A stretch of 64,000 nucleotides of DNA from Achromobacter marplatensis (GTDB lineage: Bacteria > Pseudomonadota > Gammaproteobacteria > Burkholderiales > Burkholderiaceae_B), in NCBI RefSeq assembly GCF_002209535.1, contig NZ_NJIG01000014.1, forward strand, positions 62,001 through 126,000. Direction: 5' to 3'. Below are positions 8,835 through 17,325 of this stretch, piece by piece. A program made the position numbers and the translations under genes. Under the pieces are notes generated by a model. It saw only the letters and a list, made by a program, of their open reading frames with translations. It was not told where the DNA came from and made no database searches. Each line of letters begins with the position of its first letter. Position 1 is the stretch's first letter.

Positions 8835-10409
8835 ATGGCTGACGGCGAAAGCCTGGCTGGCGCGAAAGCTCGTCCGATGCATCGGTATTCCATGCGGACC
8901 GGTCTGCTGGCACTCGTTTTCACCTGTATTTCCCCCGCGCTGGTGGTGGCGTCGGTGGCTGTGTACGAAAGCTATGTCATCCAGAAAGAGCGCATCTTTC
9001 GCGACACCATCTTCCTGGCCCGCAACCTCACCGCCATTCTCGACCGCGAGTTGACCGGCGTCGAAGCCGGCGTGCAGATGCTGGCGACCTCGCCCGACCT
9101 GATCGGCGGGGACCTCGCAAGCTTCCATCAGCGTGCACGGGAATCGGTACGGTTCCAGATCGTGGACAGCTACGTCCTGACCGACCGCGACGGCAGGCAG
9201 ATCCTCAACACGCTGGTGCCCTATGGCGCGCCCTTGCCCATGAGCGGCGCGCCGCAGGATTTGAGCCGGGTGTTCGAGACGCGCGCGCCGGTACTCAGCC
9301 GCTTGTTCACGGGCGGAGTGAGCCAACAGCCGACGATCGCACTGGGCGTACCGGTGGTGCGCGGCGATGCGGTCGTCTACAGCCTGAATGTGGGCCTGTC
9401 GCCCAGCCGTATCGGCAACGCATTGGGCCGCCGGGCGCTTCCGGACGGGTGGGTGGCGGCGGTGCTGGACAGCTCCGGGACGATCGTCGCCCGCACTCGA
9501 GACGCCGCGCGGTTCGTCGGGCAGAAGGCGGTTCCCACCTTGGCTCAGGCCGTGCAGCAGGAAAGTGAGGGGGCGCTTGAGACCACCACCAAGGAAGGCA
9601 CCCCGGTCTACACCGCGTTCAGCCGGTCGGCGCTCTCGGGGTGGACTGTCGCGGCCGGCGCGCCCATGACCCTGTTGACGACGGATCTATACCGCTCGAT
9701 TGCGTGGCTGGCCCTGGGCACGTTGTTCGCGTTCGGCTTGGGGCTGTGGTTGGCCTTGCGCCTGGCAAACCGTCTGACTTCTGCGGTGCAGGGGCTGGTC
9801 GGCCCGGCGCTTGCGTTGGGCGAAGGCCGCACCGTCGAGTTGCCGACCACCCCGGTGAAAGAGGCTCAGGAGGTCGGCACGGCGCTATTGCAGGCCTCGC
9901 GCATGTTGGCGCATGCTCAGCATCTGGCGCACTACGATCCGCTGACGGGGTTGTGCAACCGAGTGCTGTTCGGTGAATTGATCCTGCGTGAATTGGCGGT
10001 GGCGCAGCGCAGCGGCGAATCCTTCGCGATCCTTGCGATCGACCTGGACGGCTTCAAGGCCGTCAACGACCTGCACGGCCACGCCGCTGGCGATACGGTG
10101 TTGAAGGAAGCCGCGGACCGCATGGCGCGCGCGATTCGGGTGTCCGACGTGGCGGCCCGTCTGGGGGGCGACGAATTCGCCGTCTTGCTGATGGGCGTTG
10201 GCCAGGAAAACGCCCAGATCGTCGCTGAGGCGCTGGTCGAGGGCCTGTCGCTGCCTTATCCGGGTATCCGCGTGGCGGTGTCGGCCAGCGTGGGCATCGC
10301 CGTCTATCCGCATTCCGGCATCACGATGCTGCAACTGCTGGAGCGTGCCGACGTGGCGCTGTACAAGGCCAAGGGGCAGGGCAAGCGGCGGGTCGCGTCG
10401 GATCTGTGA
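8835..10409 (+). CDS. Membrane diguanylate cyclase with Cache-type sensor domain
   Basis: A 524-residue c-di-GMP synthase. Helix 1 spans about residues 20-45, a periplasmic double-Cache-like sensor follows to about 285, helix 2 is about 288-312 (SIAWLALGTLFAFGLGLWLAL), and a short linker leads to the GGDEF domain from about 365. The active-site GGDEF motif is intact at about residues 443-447, with the family's NRVLF, DLDGFKAVND and ASVGIAVYP segments around it. Five residues upstream, RVSD forms an intact RxxD inhibitory site, so product inhibition is expected. No EAL domain is present. The ATG at 8835 has GGGGGA upstream; ATG 8877 is a possible alternative. The sensed ligand is unknown. Confidence 0.93.
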   Translation: MADGESLAGAKARPMHRYSMRTGLLALVFTCISPALVVASVAVYESYVIQKERIFRDTIFLARNLTAILDRELTGVEAGVQMLATSPDLIGGDLASFHQRARESVRFQIVDSYVLTDRDGRQILNTLVPYGAPLPMSGAPQDLSRVFETRAPVLSRLFTGGVSQQPTIALGVPVVRGDAVVYSLNVGLSPSRIGNALGRRALPDGWVAAVLDSSGTIVARTRDAARFVGQKAVPTLAQAVQQESEGALETTTKEGTPVYTAFSRSALSGWTVAAGAPMTLLTTDLYRSIAWLALGTLFAFGLGLWLALRLANRLTSAVQGLVGPALALGEGRTVELPTTPVKEAQEVGTALLQASRMLAHAQHLAHYDPLTGLCNRVLFGELILRELAVAQRSGESFAILAIDLDGFKAVNDLHGHAAGDTVLKEAADRMARAIRVSDVAARLGGDEFAVLLMGVGQENAQIVAEALVEGLSLPYPGIRVAVSASVGIAVYPHSGITMLQLLERADVALYKAKGQGKRRVASDL

Positions 10410-10426
10410 TGCCGGACACCGCCCCA

Positions 10427-10675
10427 TCAACTGGGGGGAGGCGCTTGCTGCGGCGCCAGGGCGGTCAGCACTTCACCGGATTTCAGGCGATAGCGCTTGT
10501 CGCCCAGGGCGATGACGCGTTCGCCTTCCGATGTCCTGAGGATATAGCGCGTGGCCGCCGGCGGCGAGTCCACGGTCCCCGGATCATCCGCCTGCAAGAA
10601 AACCTCTATCCGATAAAGCCTGCCCGACTCCGTGCTGGCGAGCACATCGCTCAATCTGCGTATGGAAATGGCCAT
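10427..10675 (-). CDS. Hypothetical protein, 82 residues
   Basis: A small soluble protein with strands such as GRLYRIEVFLQ and RYILRTSEGERVIALGDKRYRLKSGEVLTAL, which suggests a compact beta fold. No family is recognised. The start ATG 10675 has a good GGGAG about ten bases upstream on the minus strand. It converges on the diguanylate cyclase, with 17 bases between the stop codons. Likely a real gene; function unknown. Confidence 0.65.
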   Translation of the reverse strand: MAISIRRLSDVLASTESGRLYRIEVFLQADDPGTVDSPPAATRYILRTSEGERVIALGDKRYRLKSGEVLTALAPQQAPPPS

Positions 10676-10849
10676 GCGGATGCTTCTCCCTCTTCATCGT
10701 TGTTTCAGTGGGTATAGCGCTTATCGGCATGGGTTTCCCCATGCCGGCAGGTCACGACTTCAACGCCTGGTATTCGTTACACTGCCCGCCTGACGCCGTG
10801 CCTGGTCTGCAGGCAATGCGGCGTGCAGCAACGAGCATGCGGAACGGTA

Positions 10850-11758
10850 ATGCAAATTTCCCCTGGCCGGAATACGGCCACCTTCCTAGGTTTGCTGGCG
10901 ATCGTGCTGTGGGGCACGGTCGTCGGGCTTATTCGTAGCGTCAGCGAAAGCTTCGGCGCCATCGGGGGCGCCGCGCTCATCTACACGGTGGGGTCGGTTT
11001 TTCTGGTGTGCTTGTTGGGCTTTCCGACGTTGCGCAGTTTTCCCCGGCGCTATCTCATCGTCGGCAGCCTGCTGTTCGTCGCCTACGAGATCTGCCTGTC
11101 TTTGTCGCTGGGTTTCGCACTTGATCGCGGGCAGGCCATCGAGCTTGGCATCGTCAACTATCTCTGGCCCTGCATGACGGTGGTGCTGGCGATGGTCATC
11201 AACGGCCAGCGCGCCAACGCATGGGTGGTGCCCGGGATTGTGCTGTCGGTCTGCGGCATCGTCTGGGTTGTGGGCGGATCGGGCGGACTGTCGTGGGAAC
11301 GCACCTTGGCCAACGTATCGAGCAACCCCCTCAGTTATGGATTGGCATTCAGTGGCGCCATTATCTGGGCCGTTTACTGCAACGTGACCACGCGCTTTGC
11401 CGACGGCAAGAATGGCGTCGCGCTGTTCTTCATGCTGACTGCGGCGGCATTGTGGATCAAGTATGGCTTCAGCGCCGAGCCGGCGCTGGCGTTTACCGGA
11501 CCCGCCACGCTCGAACTGTGCGTGACCGGCGGCGCGATGGCGGCCGGTTATGCGCTGTGGAACGTGGGAATACTCAAAGGCAACCTGACCTTGCTGGCCA
11601 CGGCGTCCTACTTCACACCCGTGCTTTCCACCTTCTTCGCAGCCGTATGGCTGTCGACCCGCCTTGCTCCGCCGTTCTGGCAGGGCGTGGCGATGGTTAC
11701 CGCCGGTTCGTTGTTGTGTTGGGCGGCGACGCGCGGCAAGCCCGCCCGGGGCGGATAG
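10850..11758 (+). CDS. yddG: YddG-like DMT-superfamily amino-acid exporter
   Basis: A 302-residue inner-membrane exporter of the drug/metabolite transporter superfamily with ten predicted helices. It resembles E. coli YddG, an exporter of aromatic amino acids and related solutes: shared stretches include LLAIVLWGTVVGLIR, GSLLFVAYEICLSLSLG, VNYLWPCMTVVLA, ALWNVGILKGNLTLLA and SYFTPVLS. I chose ATG 10850; a GTG at 10823 extends the frame by nine residues. The gene stands alone, transcribed towards a small convergent membrane-protein gene. Export of aromatic amino acids is inferred from family similarity. Confidence 0.88.
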   Translation: MQISPGRNTATFLGLLAIVLWGTVVGLIRSVSESFGAIGGAALIYTVGSVFLVCLLGFPTLRSFPRRYLIVGSLLFVAYEICLSLSLGFALDRGQAIELGIVNYLWPCMTVVLAMVINGQRANAWVVPGIVLSVCGIVWVVGGSGGLSWERTLANVSSNPLSYGLAFSGAIIWAVYCNVTTRFADGKNGVALFFMLTAAALWIKYGFSAEPALAFTGPATLELCVTGGAMAAGYALWNVGILKGNLTLLATASYFTPVLSTFFAAVWLSTRLAPPFWQGVAMVTAGSLLCWAATRGKPARGG

Positions 11759-11788
11759 CCCTGGCGGGTTGCCCCGTGGAAGGAGGCG

Positions 11789-11980
11789 TCAGTCGATCAG
11801 CATGGTCTGGGCAACCGCGTAGCCCAGCGGGATCAACAACAGCGAAGCAAAGGTTGAACTGACAATCGCCGCCGAAATCTTCAGCCAGGGCTCGGGCCCC
11901 GCGCTTTGAATCGTTTGAATCACCAACGCGACGATACCCATAACCATAAAACAGCTGATAACCACTGCTACGTAAGTCAT
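11789..11980 (-). CDS. Small two-helix membrane protein, 63 residues
   Basis: Residues about 3-24 (YVAVVISCFMVMGIVALVI) and 36-58 (AAIVSSTFASLLLIPLGYAV) are hydrophobic helices with a short polar connector, giving a hairpin in the membrane. No family is recognised. A good ribosome-binding site (CGGAGA) lies 7-8 bases before ATG 11980 on the minus strand, which is the main argument that this is a real gene. It converges on the YddG-like exporter. Confidence 0.6.
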   Translation of the reverse strand: MTYVAVVISCFMVMGIVALVIQTIQSAGPEPWLKISAAIVSSTFASLLLIPLGYAVAQTMLID

Positions 11981-12240
11981 GTTGTCTCCGTCCTCGCCTG
12001 ATTAAAGGGATGCGGCGCCGCTTGTGCGGTCTCTATGTTTGTACTGATTGTGCGCCTGTATTCGCGGCGTGGACCCTAGGGTTTTCCTGGCGGAAACCGT
12101 GGGGTGTGGCGTTTTTGCCTCGGGGTGTGCAGCATGGATTCATGTGCTTGCGCAGCATTTCGAACGGCGTTCGGCGCAGTGCTGTGGCTGGGCGGCTTTG
12201 CGCTACGATGGGGGCATCCCATTACTGAAAAGGCTGCCAG

Positions 12241-12492
12241 ATGCCGCACAGATTGCGCCCCGGCACGCGTGCCACGCTACAGGTCAGGCAATTAATGCCC
12301 GGCGAGTTCGCGTGGATCATCACCTTGCTCGATCCCGAATCCGGTAATGTGCACAGCACCAATTATTCGGAAAGGCGCTATGCAAGCCAGGACGAAGCCT
12401 CTGCCGCCGGCAAGGCGGCCGTGATGGCATTTCTGGGCAGCGATGGCATAAATGGCCTGGATCTGCAAAAGGACGACAAGGCCAAGCCTTGA
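12241..12492 (+). CDS. Hypothetical protein, 83 residues
   Basis: A small soluble protein with a strand-rich middle (FAWIITLLDPESGNVHSTNY) and a helix (QDEASAAGKAAVMAFLG), not matched to a family by eye. Two starts are possible: ATG 12241 or ATG 12295 (MPGEFAWIITLL); neither has a strong ribosome-binding site, so the N-terminus is uncertain. A clear intrinsic terminator follows 24 bases after the stop, which supports a monocistronic gene here. Confidence 0.6.
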   Translation: MPHRLRPGTRATLQVRQLMPGEFAWIITLLDPESGNVHSTNYSERRYASQDEASAAGKAAVMAFLGSDGINGLDLQKDDKAKP

Positions 12493-12516
12493 TGCCGTCT
12501 TGCTCGACACCACGGG

Positions 12517-12541
12517 AAAGCCCTCGAAAGAGGGCTTTTTT
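12517..12541 (+). terminator. Intrinsic terminator
   Basis: AAAGCCCTC and GAGGGCTTT pair around a GAAA tetraloop and run into T residues, a textbook rho-independent terminator closing the gene at 12241-12492. Confidence 0.88.
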
Positions 12542-12625
12542 GCGTCTGGCGCAATGATCACGCGGGTCCGGGAACGCTAATTGCTGTAAGGCGGGCGGCG
12601 CGTTTGACGCCGGAGGAGCTACACC

Positions 12626-12817
12626 ATGACCCCATCCCCGCATCGAGAGCCCGGCCTGCCCGACGACCTGCCGCCGGACGATCCCTCGCTACCCGGCAAC
12701 CTGCCGCCCGACGATCCGCTGCCGGATCCGAATCAGCCGCCTGATGATCCGCCGGCTCACGATCCCACACCCCCCGCCCCAGACCCGCGCCTGCCGGGCG
12801 CAATTGACCTGGCCTGA
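12626..12817 (+). CDS. Pro/Asp-rich repeat protein, 63 residues
   Basis: An extremely biased small protein: nearly all residues are Pro, Asp, Leu, Asn, Gly or Ala, built on repeats of PPDDP and variants (LPDDLPPDDP, LPPDDPLPDP, QPPDDPPAHDP). It should be strongly acidic and disordered, perhaps polyproline II-like. ATG 12626 has an excellent GGAGGAG seven bases upstream, which is why I accept it despite the low complexity. No signal peptide. No family recognised. It is first of three same-strand genes (12626, 12860, 13016), each with its own ribosome-binding site. Confidence 0.6.
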   Translation: MTPSPHREPGLPDDLPPDDPSLPGNLPPDDPLPDPNQPPDDPPAHDPTPPAPDPRLPGAIDLA

Positions 12818-12859
12818 GCGCCAGCGTCGCAATGCAATGACAACCATGAGGAGTCCGTT

Positions 12860-12934
12860 ATGCGTTCCATCTTGCTGTGGCTGATAGGCGTGCCTATTCC
12901 CATCATCATCCTGCTGGCGCTTTTCTGGCACTGA
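12860..12934 (+). CDS. 24-residue single-helix membrane peptide
   Basis: ATG 12860 is preceded by GAGGAG with six-base spacing. The peptide opens with MRSILLWLIGVP, continues with a run of Pro-Ile-Pro and three Ile, and ends LLALFWH before TGA. Apart from Arg-2 and the last His it is all hydrophobic, so it can span the membrane once. From memory, near-identical 'MR.ILLWL.G.PIPIIIL' peptides occur in many Proteobacteria as unnamed small proteins; that recollection should be checked. It lies between the Pro/Asp-rich protein and a larger membrane protein, probably in one transcript. Confidence 0.72.
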   Translation: MRSILLWLIGVPIPIIILLALFWH

Positions 12935-13015
12935 CGTGCCGTCCGTTTCCCGCGCCGGAGCCGGCCCGACCAGGGCCCGCCAGCGGCGCGACAAAACAAT
13001 CAACAAGGAATCACC

Positions 13016-13927
13016 ATGGAAAACGCATCTTCATTGAGCCAGCCCTACGGCGGCGGCGTGCCTCCGCACGAATCGGCCGTCTCGGCGGTGTCCTGGGCCG
13101 CAGTGATCGCGGGCGCGGTGATCGCCGCCGCGCTGTCACTGGCGCTGTTCGCCGGCGGCACCGGCCTGGGCTTCCTGTCCGTGTCGCCGTGGGCGGATGA
13201 GGGCATGTCGGCCCCCGCGGTCGGCATCAGCATCATTGCGTGGATGCTGTTCACGCAGATCGTGGCCTACGGCATCGGTGGTTATGTGGCCGGCCGCCTG
13301 CGCACGAAGTGGGTGGATGTGCATTCGGACGAGGTCTATTTCCGCGATACGGCGCATGGCTTCCTGGTATGGGCGCTGAGTGCAGTGGTCAGCGCCGCGC
13401 TGCTGGGTTCGGCGATCGCTACCGTAGCCTCCGGTGCCGCCAAGACGGGTGCGACCGTGGCGGCAGGGGCGGGCGCAGCAGTCACGGCGACGGCCGCGGC
13501 CGGCGCAAGCGGTGGCGGCATGGACCGTGCGACCGACTACTTCACGGACACGCTGCTGCGTTCTGATCGCCCCGATGCGGGCGGCGATCGCAATACCGCG
13601 AGGGCCGAAGTGGGCCGCATCGTGGCAATGAGCCTGGCGCGTGGCGATATCGCGCCGGAAGACCGTGACTATGTGGTGAAGGTGGTGGCTGCACAAACCG
13701 GCGTCGAACCCGCCGTGGCGCAGCGCCGTGTCGAGCAGGCGGTCGCCAGTGCCAAGAAGGCGGCGGAAGACGCCAAGCAAAAGGCCAAGGAAGCCGCCGA
13801 CAAGGCGCGCAAGGCCGCAGCCGCATTTGCGCTGTGGGGCTTTGCCTCCATGTTGATCGGCGCCTTTGTGGCGAGCCTCGCGGCAACCTGGGGCGGCAAG
13901 CGCCGCGACGCGTTGCGTCGCATTTGA
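13016..13927 (+). CDS. Ala-rich membrane protein with coiled-coil segment
   Basis: A 303-residue protein with four predicted membrane helices: about residues 22-48, 65-90 (GISIIAWMLFTQIVAYGIGGYV), 115-140 and 275-298. Between helices 3 and 4 lies a cytoplasmic or periplasmic region containing a Gly/Ala-rich stretch and a long Lys/Ala helix (VASAKKAAEDAKQKAKEAAD) with coiled-coil character. No catalytic motif is seen. AAGGAA lies seven bases before ATG 13016. It resembles unnamed Rhizobiales/Burkholderiales 'PhnA-like' membrane proteins, a weak recollection. It may work with the tiny membrane peptide just upstream; that is inference from position only. Confidence 0.7.
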   Translation: MENASSLSQPYGGGVPPHESAVSAVSWAAVIAGAVIAAALSLALFAGGTGLGFLSVSPWADEGMSAPAVGISIIAWMLFTQIVAYGIGGYVAGRLRTKWVDVHSDEVYFRDTAHGFLVWALSAVVSAALLGSAIATVASGAAKTGATVAAGAGAAVTATAAAGASGGGMDRATDYFTDTLLRSDRPDAGGDRNTARAEVGRIVAMSLARGDIAPEDRDYVVKVVAAQTGVEPAVAQRRVEQAVASAKKAAEDAKQKAKEAADKARKAAAAFALWGFASMLIGAFVASLAATWGGKRRDALRRI

Positions 13928-13971
13928 TGCTCGCCCTGCGTTACGTGTGATGGCGCGTGTGATGTCTGCTG

Positions 13972-14004
13972 TCATCGGCCACTGTGGTTTGCAGTGGTCG
14001 ATGA
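13972..14004. repeat. Hairpin, 13-bp stem with one G-U pair
   Basis: TCATCGGCCACTG pairs with CAGTGGTCGATGA around a seven-base loop in the gap after the Ala-rich membrane protein. No T run follows, so it is not a terminator by itself; the true terminator is 45 bases further on. Confidence 0.45.
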
Positions 14005-14048
14005 TGATTGGCCGGAGTTTGAACTGATCAAAGTCGTCGCCGCAAAGC

Positions 14049-14079
14049 AAAAGGCCCTCACCGAAGTGAGGGCCTTTTT
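14049..14079. terminator. Intrinsic terminator, probably bidirectional
   Basis: AAAAGGCCCTCAC and GTGAGGGCCTTTTT pair around CGAA or a tetraloop close to it. The T run ends the + strand genes; read on the minus strand it also follows the tRNA-Met gene and carries a T run there. Confidence 0.87.
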
Positions 14080-14086
14080 GAATTCT

Positions 14087-14163
14087 TGGTGGCGCATCCC
14101 TGATTCGAACAGGGGACCTGCGGATTATGATTCCGTCGCTCTAACCGGCTGAGCTAATGCGCC
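14087..14163 (-). tRNA. tRNA with CAT anticodon (tRNA-Met elongator type, or Ile2)
   Basis: A 77-nt cloverleaf read on the minus strand. The acceptor arms GGCGCAT and ATGCGCC pair perfectly, the CCA end is encoded, the T loop TTCGAAT is present, and the anticodon loop ATCATAA gives CAT. The first base pair of the anticodon stem is an A-C mismatch. CAT could mean elongator Met or lysidine-modified Ile2; elongator Met is preferred from overall resemblance. Not initiator, because the acceptor stem starts with a G-C pair. Confidence 0.93.
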
Positions 14164-14313
14164 ATCTGGGTCTTGCTTTTCTCTTGCTTTTACTTTGCTT
14201 CTTTCTCGCCAATCAGTGCTTGTTTTGTAGCGCTGAGCAACGAAGAACGAAATTCTAGCACGAAACTTTTTTGCCATGCAAGCGGGGGAAAGGCAAAAAT
14301 TTAAAGGCGTGTT

Positions 14314-15630
<1,317 letters not shown>

Positions 15631-15666
15631 GGCGATCCTCCAGTGGGCGTTGATGGGGTGTCCGCG

Positions 15667-16644
15667 TCAGGCGCGGGCGCTGAAAACTGAAAACCAGCCG
15701 CGCGAATCCGACCAGTGGGCAACGTCGCGATACCCGGCGCTTTGCAGCAGGTCGGAAAAGGCCTGTGGGGTGAACTTGTAGGAATTCTCGGTGTGGATGC
15801 GTTCGCCGGCGCTGAAGTCCCGTGTGCCGCCGGGCCAGGCCACGCGCAGCGCGCGTTGGGCTTCCAGATGCATTTCGATGCGCGAGCGCGCGGCGTTGAA
15901 CAACGCGACGTGGCGCCAGTCGTCCACGTTGAAGTCGGCGTCCAGCACCTGGTTCACATGACGCAGCAGGTTCAGGTTGAAGGCGGCAGTCAGGTGCAGC
16001 GCGTCGTCGTAAGCGGGTTCCAGCACCTGCCTGGGCTTGACGCGGTCCACGCCCACCAGCAGGCCGCCGCCATCGCATTGCGCGCGTATGCGCTGCAGCA
16101 TGGCGTGCGCGTCGTCGGGGCTGAGGTTGCCGATGCTGGATCCCGGGTAGAAGAACAGCCGCTGTTCCGCGGGAATTTCGGCGGGCAAGGCCAGCGCTTG
16201 CGAGAAGTCTTGCCCGATGGCGGTCACGCGCAAGTCGGGATAAGAGAGCCGCAGGCGCCGCACGGCGGTCTCTAGATAGTCGGCGGAGATATCGATGGGC
16301 ACGTAGTGGCGCGGACGCAGGCTGGCGAACAGCCGCTCCGCCTTGACGCAATCGCCTGCGCCCAGATCGATCATGGACTGCACCGGGCCGATATGGCGCG
16401 CGATGTCCTGGCCGTGTCGCTCGAAGATTTCGGCTTCGCAGCGGGTGGGGTAGTACTCGGGCAACTGGGTGATGGCGGTGAACAGCGATGAACCCAGCGC
16501 GTCGTACAGGAATTTGGGATCGATGTGGGCGGGGTGATCCAGCAAGCCGTCGCGCAGTTCGACCTGCTCGGCGCTCAAGGCCAGGGATGGGCGCGCCTGA
16601 TATTCCTGCGCGGTGTGGGCCAGCACTGCTGAAGGGGAAACCAT
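15667..16644 (-). CDS. egtD: L-histidine N-alpha-methyltransferase EgtD
   Basis: EgtD trimethylates the alpha-amino group of histidine with three SAM molecules to make hercynine, the substrate of EgtB. The protein is 325 residues, close to the 321 of the mycobacterial enzyme. Seen: LYDALGSSLFTAITQLPEYYPTR near residue 50, the SAM-binding MIDLGAGDCVKAERLF, FYPGSSIGNLSP, and the late segment ERIHTENSYKFTPQAF. ATG 16644 is chosen because AAGGAAG precedes it on the minus strand; the frame continues to 16680. First gene of the egtD-egtB operon. Confidence 0.94.
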   Translation of the reverse strand: MVSPSAVLAHTAQEYQARPSLALSAEQVELRDGLLDHPAHIDPKFLYDALGSSLFTAITQLPEYYPTRCEAEIFERHGQDIARHIGPVQSMIDLGAGDCVKAERLFASLRPRHYVPIDISADYLETAVRRLRLSYPDLRVTAIGQDFSQALALPAEIPAEQRLFFYPGSSIGNLSPDDAHAMLQRIRAQCDGGGLLVGVDRVKPRQVLEPAYDDALHLTAAFNLNLLRHVNQVLDADFNVDDWRHVALFNAARSRIEMHLEAQRALRVAWPGGTRDFSAGERIHTENSYKFTPQAFSDLLQSAGYRDVAHWSDSRGWFSVFSARA

Positions 16645-16980
16645 GCGTTCACTTCCTTTTTTGAGGTGGGGTAAGCGCATTGCAAAGGGCTATTGTCGCG
16701 GCGGGTGGGGTTCCGCTGTCAAGCGCTAAGCTGCTGAATGCAATGGACTTTTACGAAATCGGGTCCGTCGGGGCGCAAGGGCCGCGCGGCGGTCCCAGGC
16801 AATCGCCCAGCAAGTTTCGCTCCGCTGAAATATCGGATTACGGCTGGTTGCCAAAGCTCGGGCGGCGGTGCCGAATGATCGGCACAATGGGGACATGGTC
16901 AACCGGATGGCCCCGCGGACGCACAATCGCGTCGGAACGGCGGCACAACGGCAGGCCCAATACCTTCACAAGGAGCGACT
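16645..16980. other. 336-nt divergent intergenic region
   Basis: Lies between egtD (minus) and the DUF883 gene (plus) and should hold promoters for both. No convincing gene, RNA fold or clear promoter motif is visible apart from the ribosome-binding sites next to each start. Confidence 0.4.
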
Positions 16981-17313
16981 ATGAATCGAAAGCACCAACG
17001 CGCCGAGATGGCTTTGCATCGCGACCGGGTCAACGACAGCTTCCATGAGCTGCTTGCCGGCACGGAAGACCTCTTGCGTTCGACGGCTTCCTATACCGGC
17101 TCCGAAATCGAATCGGCCCGCGCTCGCCTGAAGCAGCAGTTGGCCGACGCCCGCGACCAGGCGGGTGACTGGGAAGGCGCCGCGCGCGAACGCGCCCGCC
17201 GCGCCACGGCGTACGCCGACGAGTACGTGCATGAACATGCCTGGAAGTCCGTCGGCGTGGCCGCTCTGGTCGGCGCGCTGCTGGGCTGCCTGGTGGCAAG
17301 CGGCAGGCGCTAA
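16981..17313 (+). CDS. DUF883-family protein (ElaB/YqjD-like)
   Basis: A 110-residue protein. Residues about 10-85 form a charged, Ala-rich amphipathic helix (EDLLRSTASYTGSEIESARA, then many Arg/Glu/Ala), and residues about 88-106 form one C-terminal membrane anchor (SVGVAALVGALLGCLVASG) ending in Arg-Arg. This is the DUF883 layout; E. coli YqjD and ElaB of this family tether ribosomes to the inner membrane in stationary phase. AAGGAG precedes ATG 16981. The phospholipase D gene starts 12 bases after its stop, so they are probably cotranscribed. Ribosome binding here is inferred. Confidence 0.88.
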   Translation: MNRKHQRAEMALHRDRVNDSFHELLAGTEDLLRSTASYTGSEIESARARLKQQLADARDQAGDWEGAARERARRATAYADEYVHEHAWKSVGVAALVGALLGCLVASGRR

Positions 17314-17325
17314 GCCGGTCTCGCC

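Noticed and set aside
13136-14050. 304-codon open frame on the minus strand
   Set aside because: It is antisense to the Ala-rich membrane protein, rich in His, Arg and Cys, and has no ribosome-binding site. High GC leaves such shadows open.
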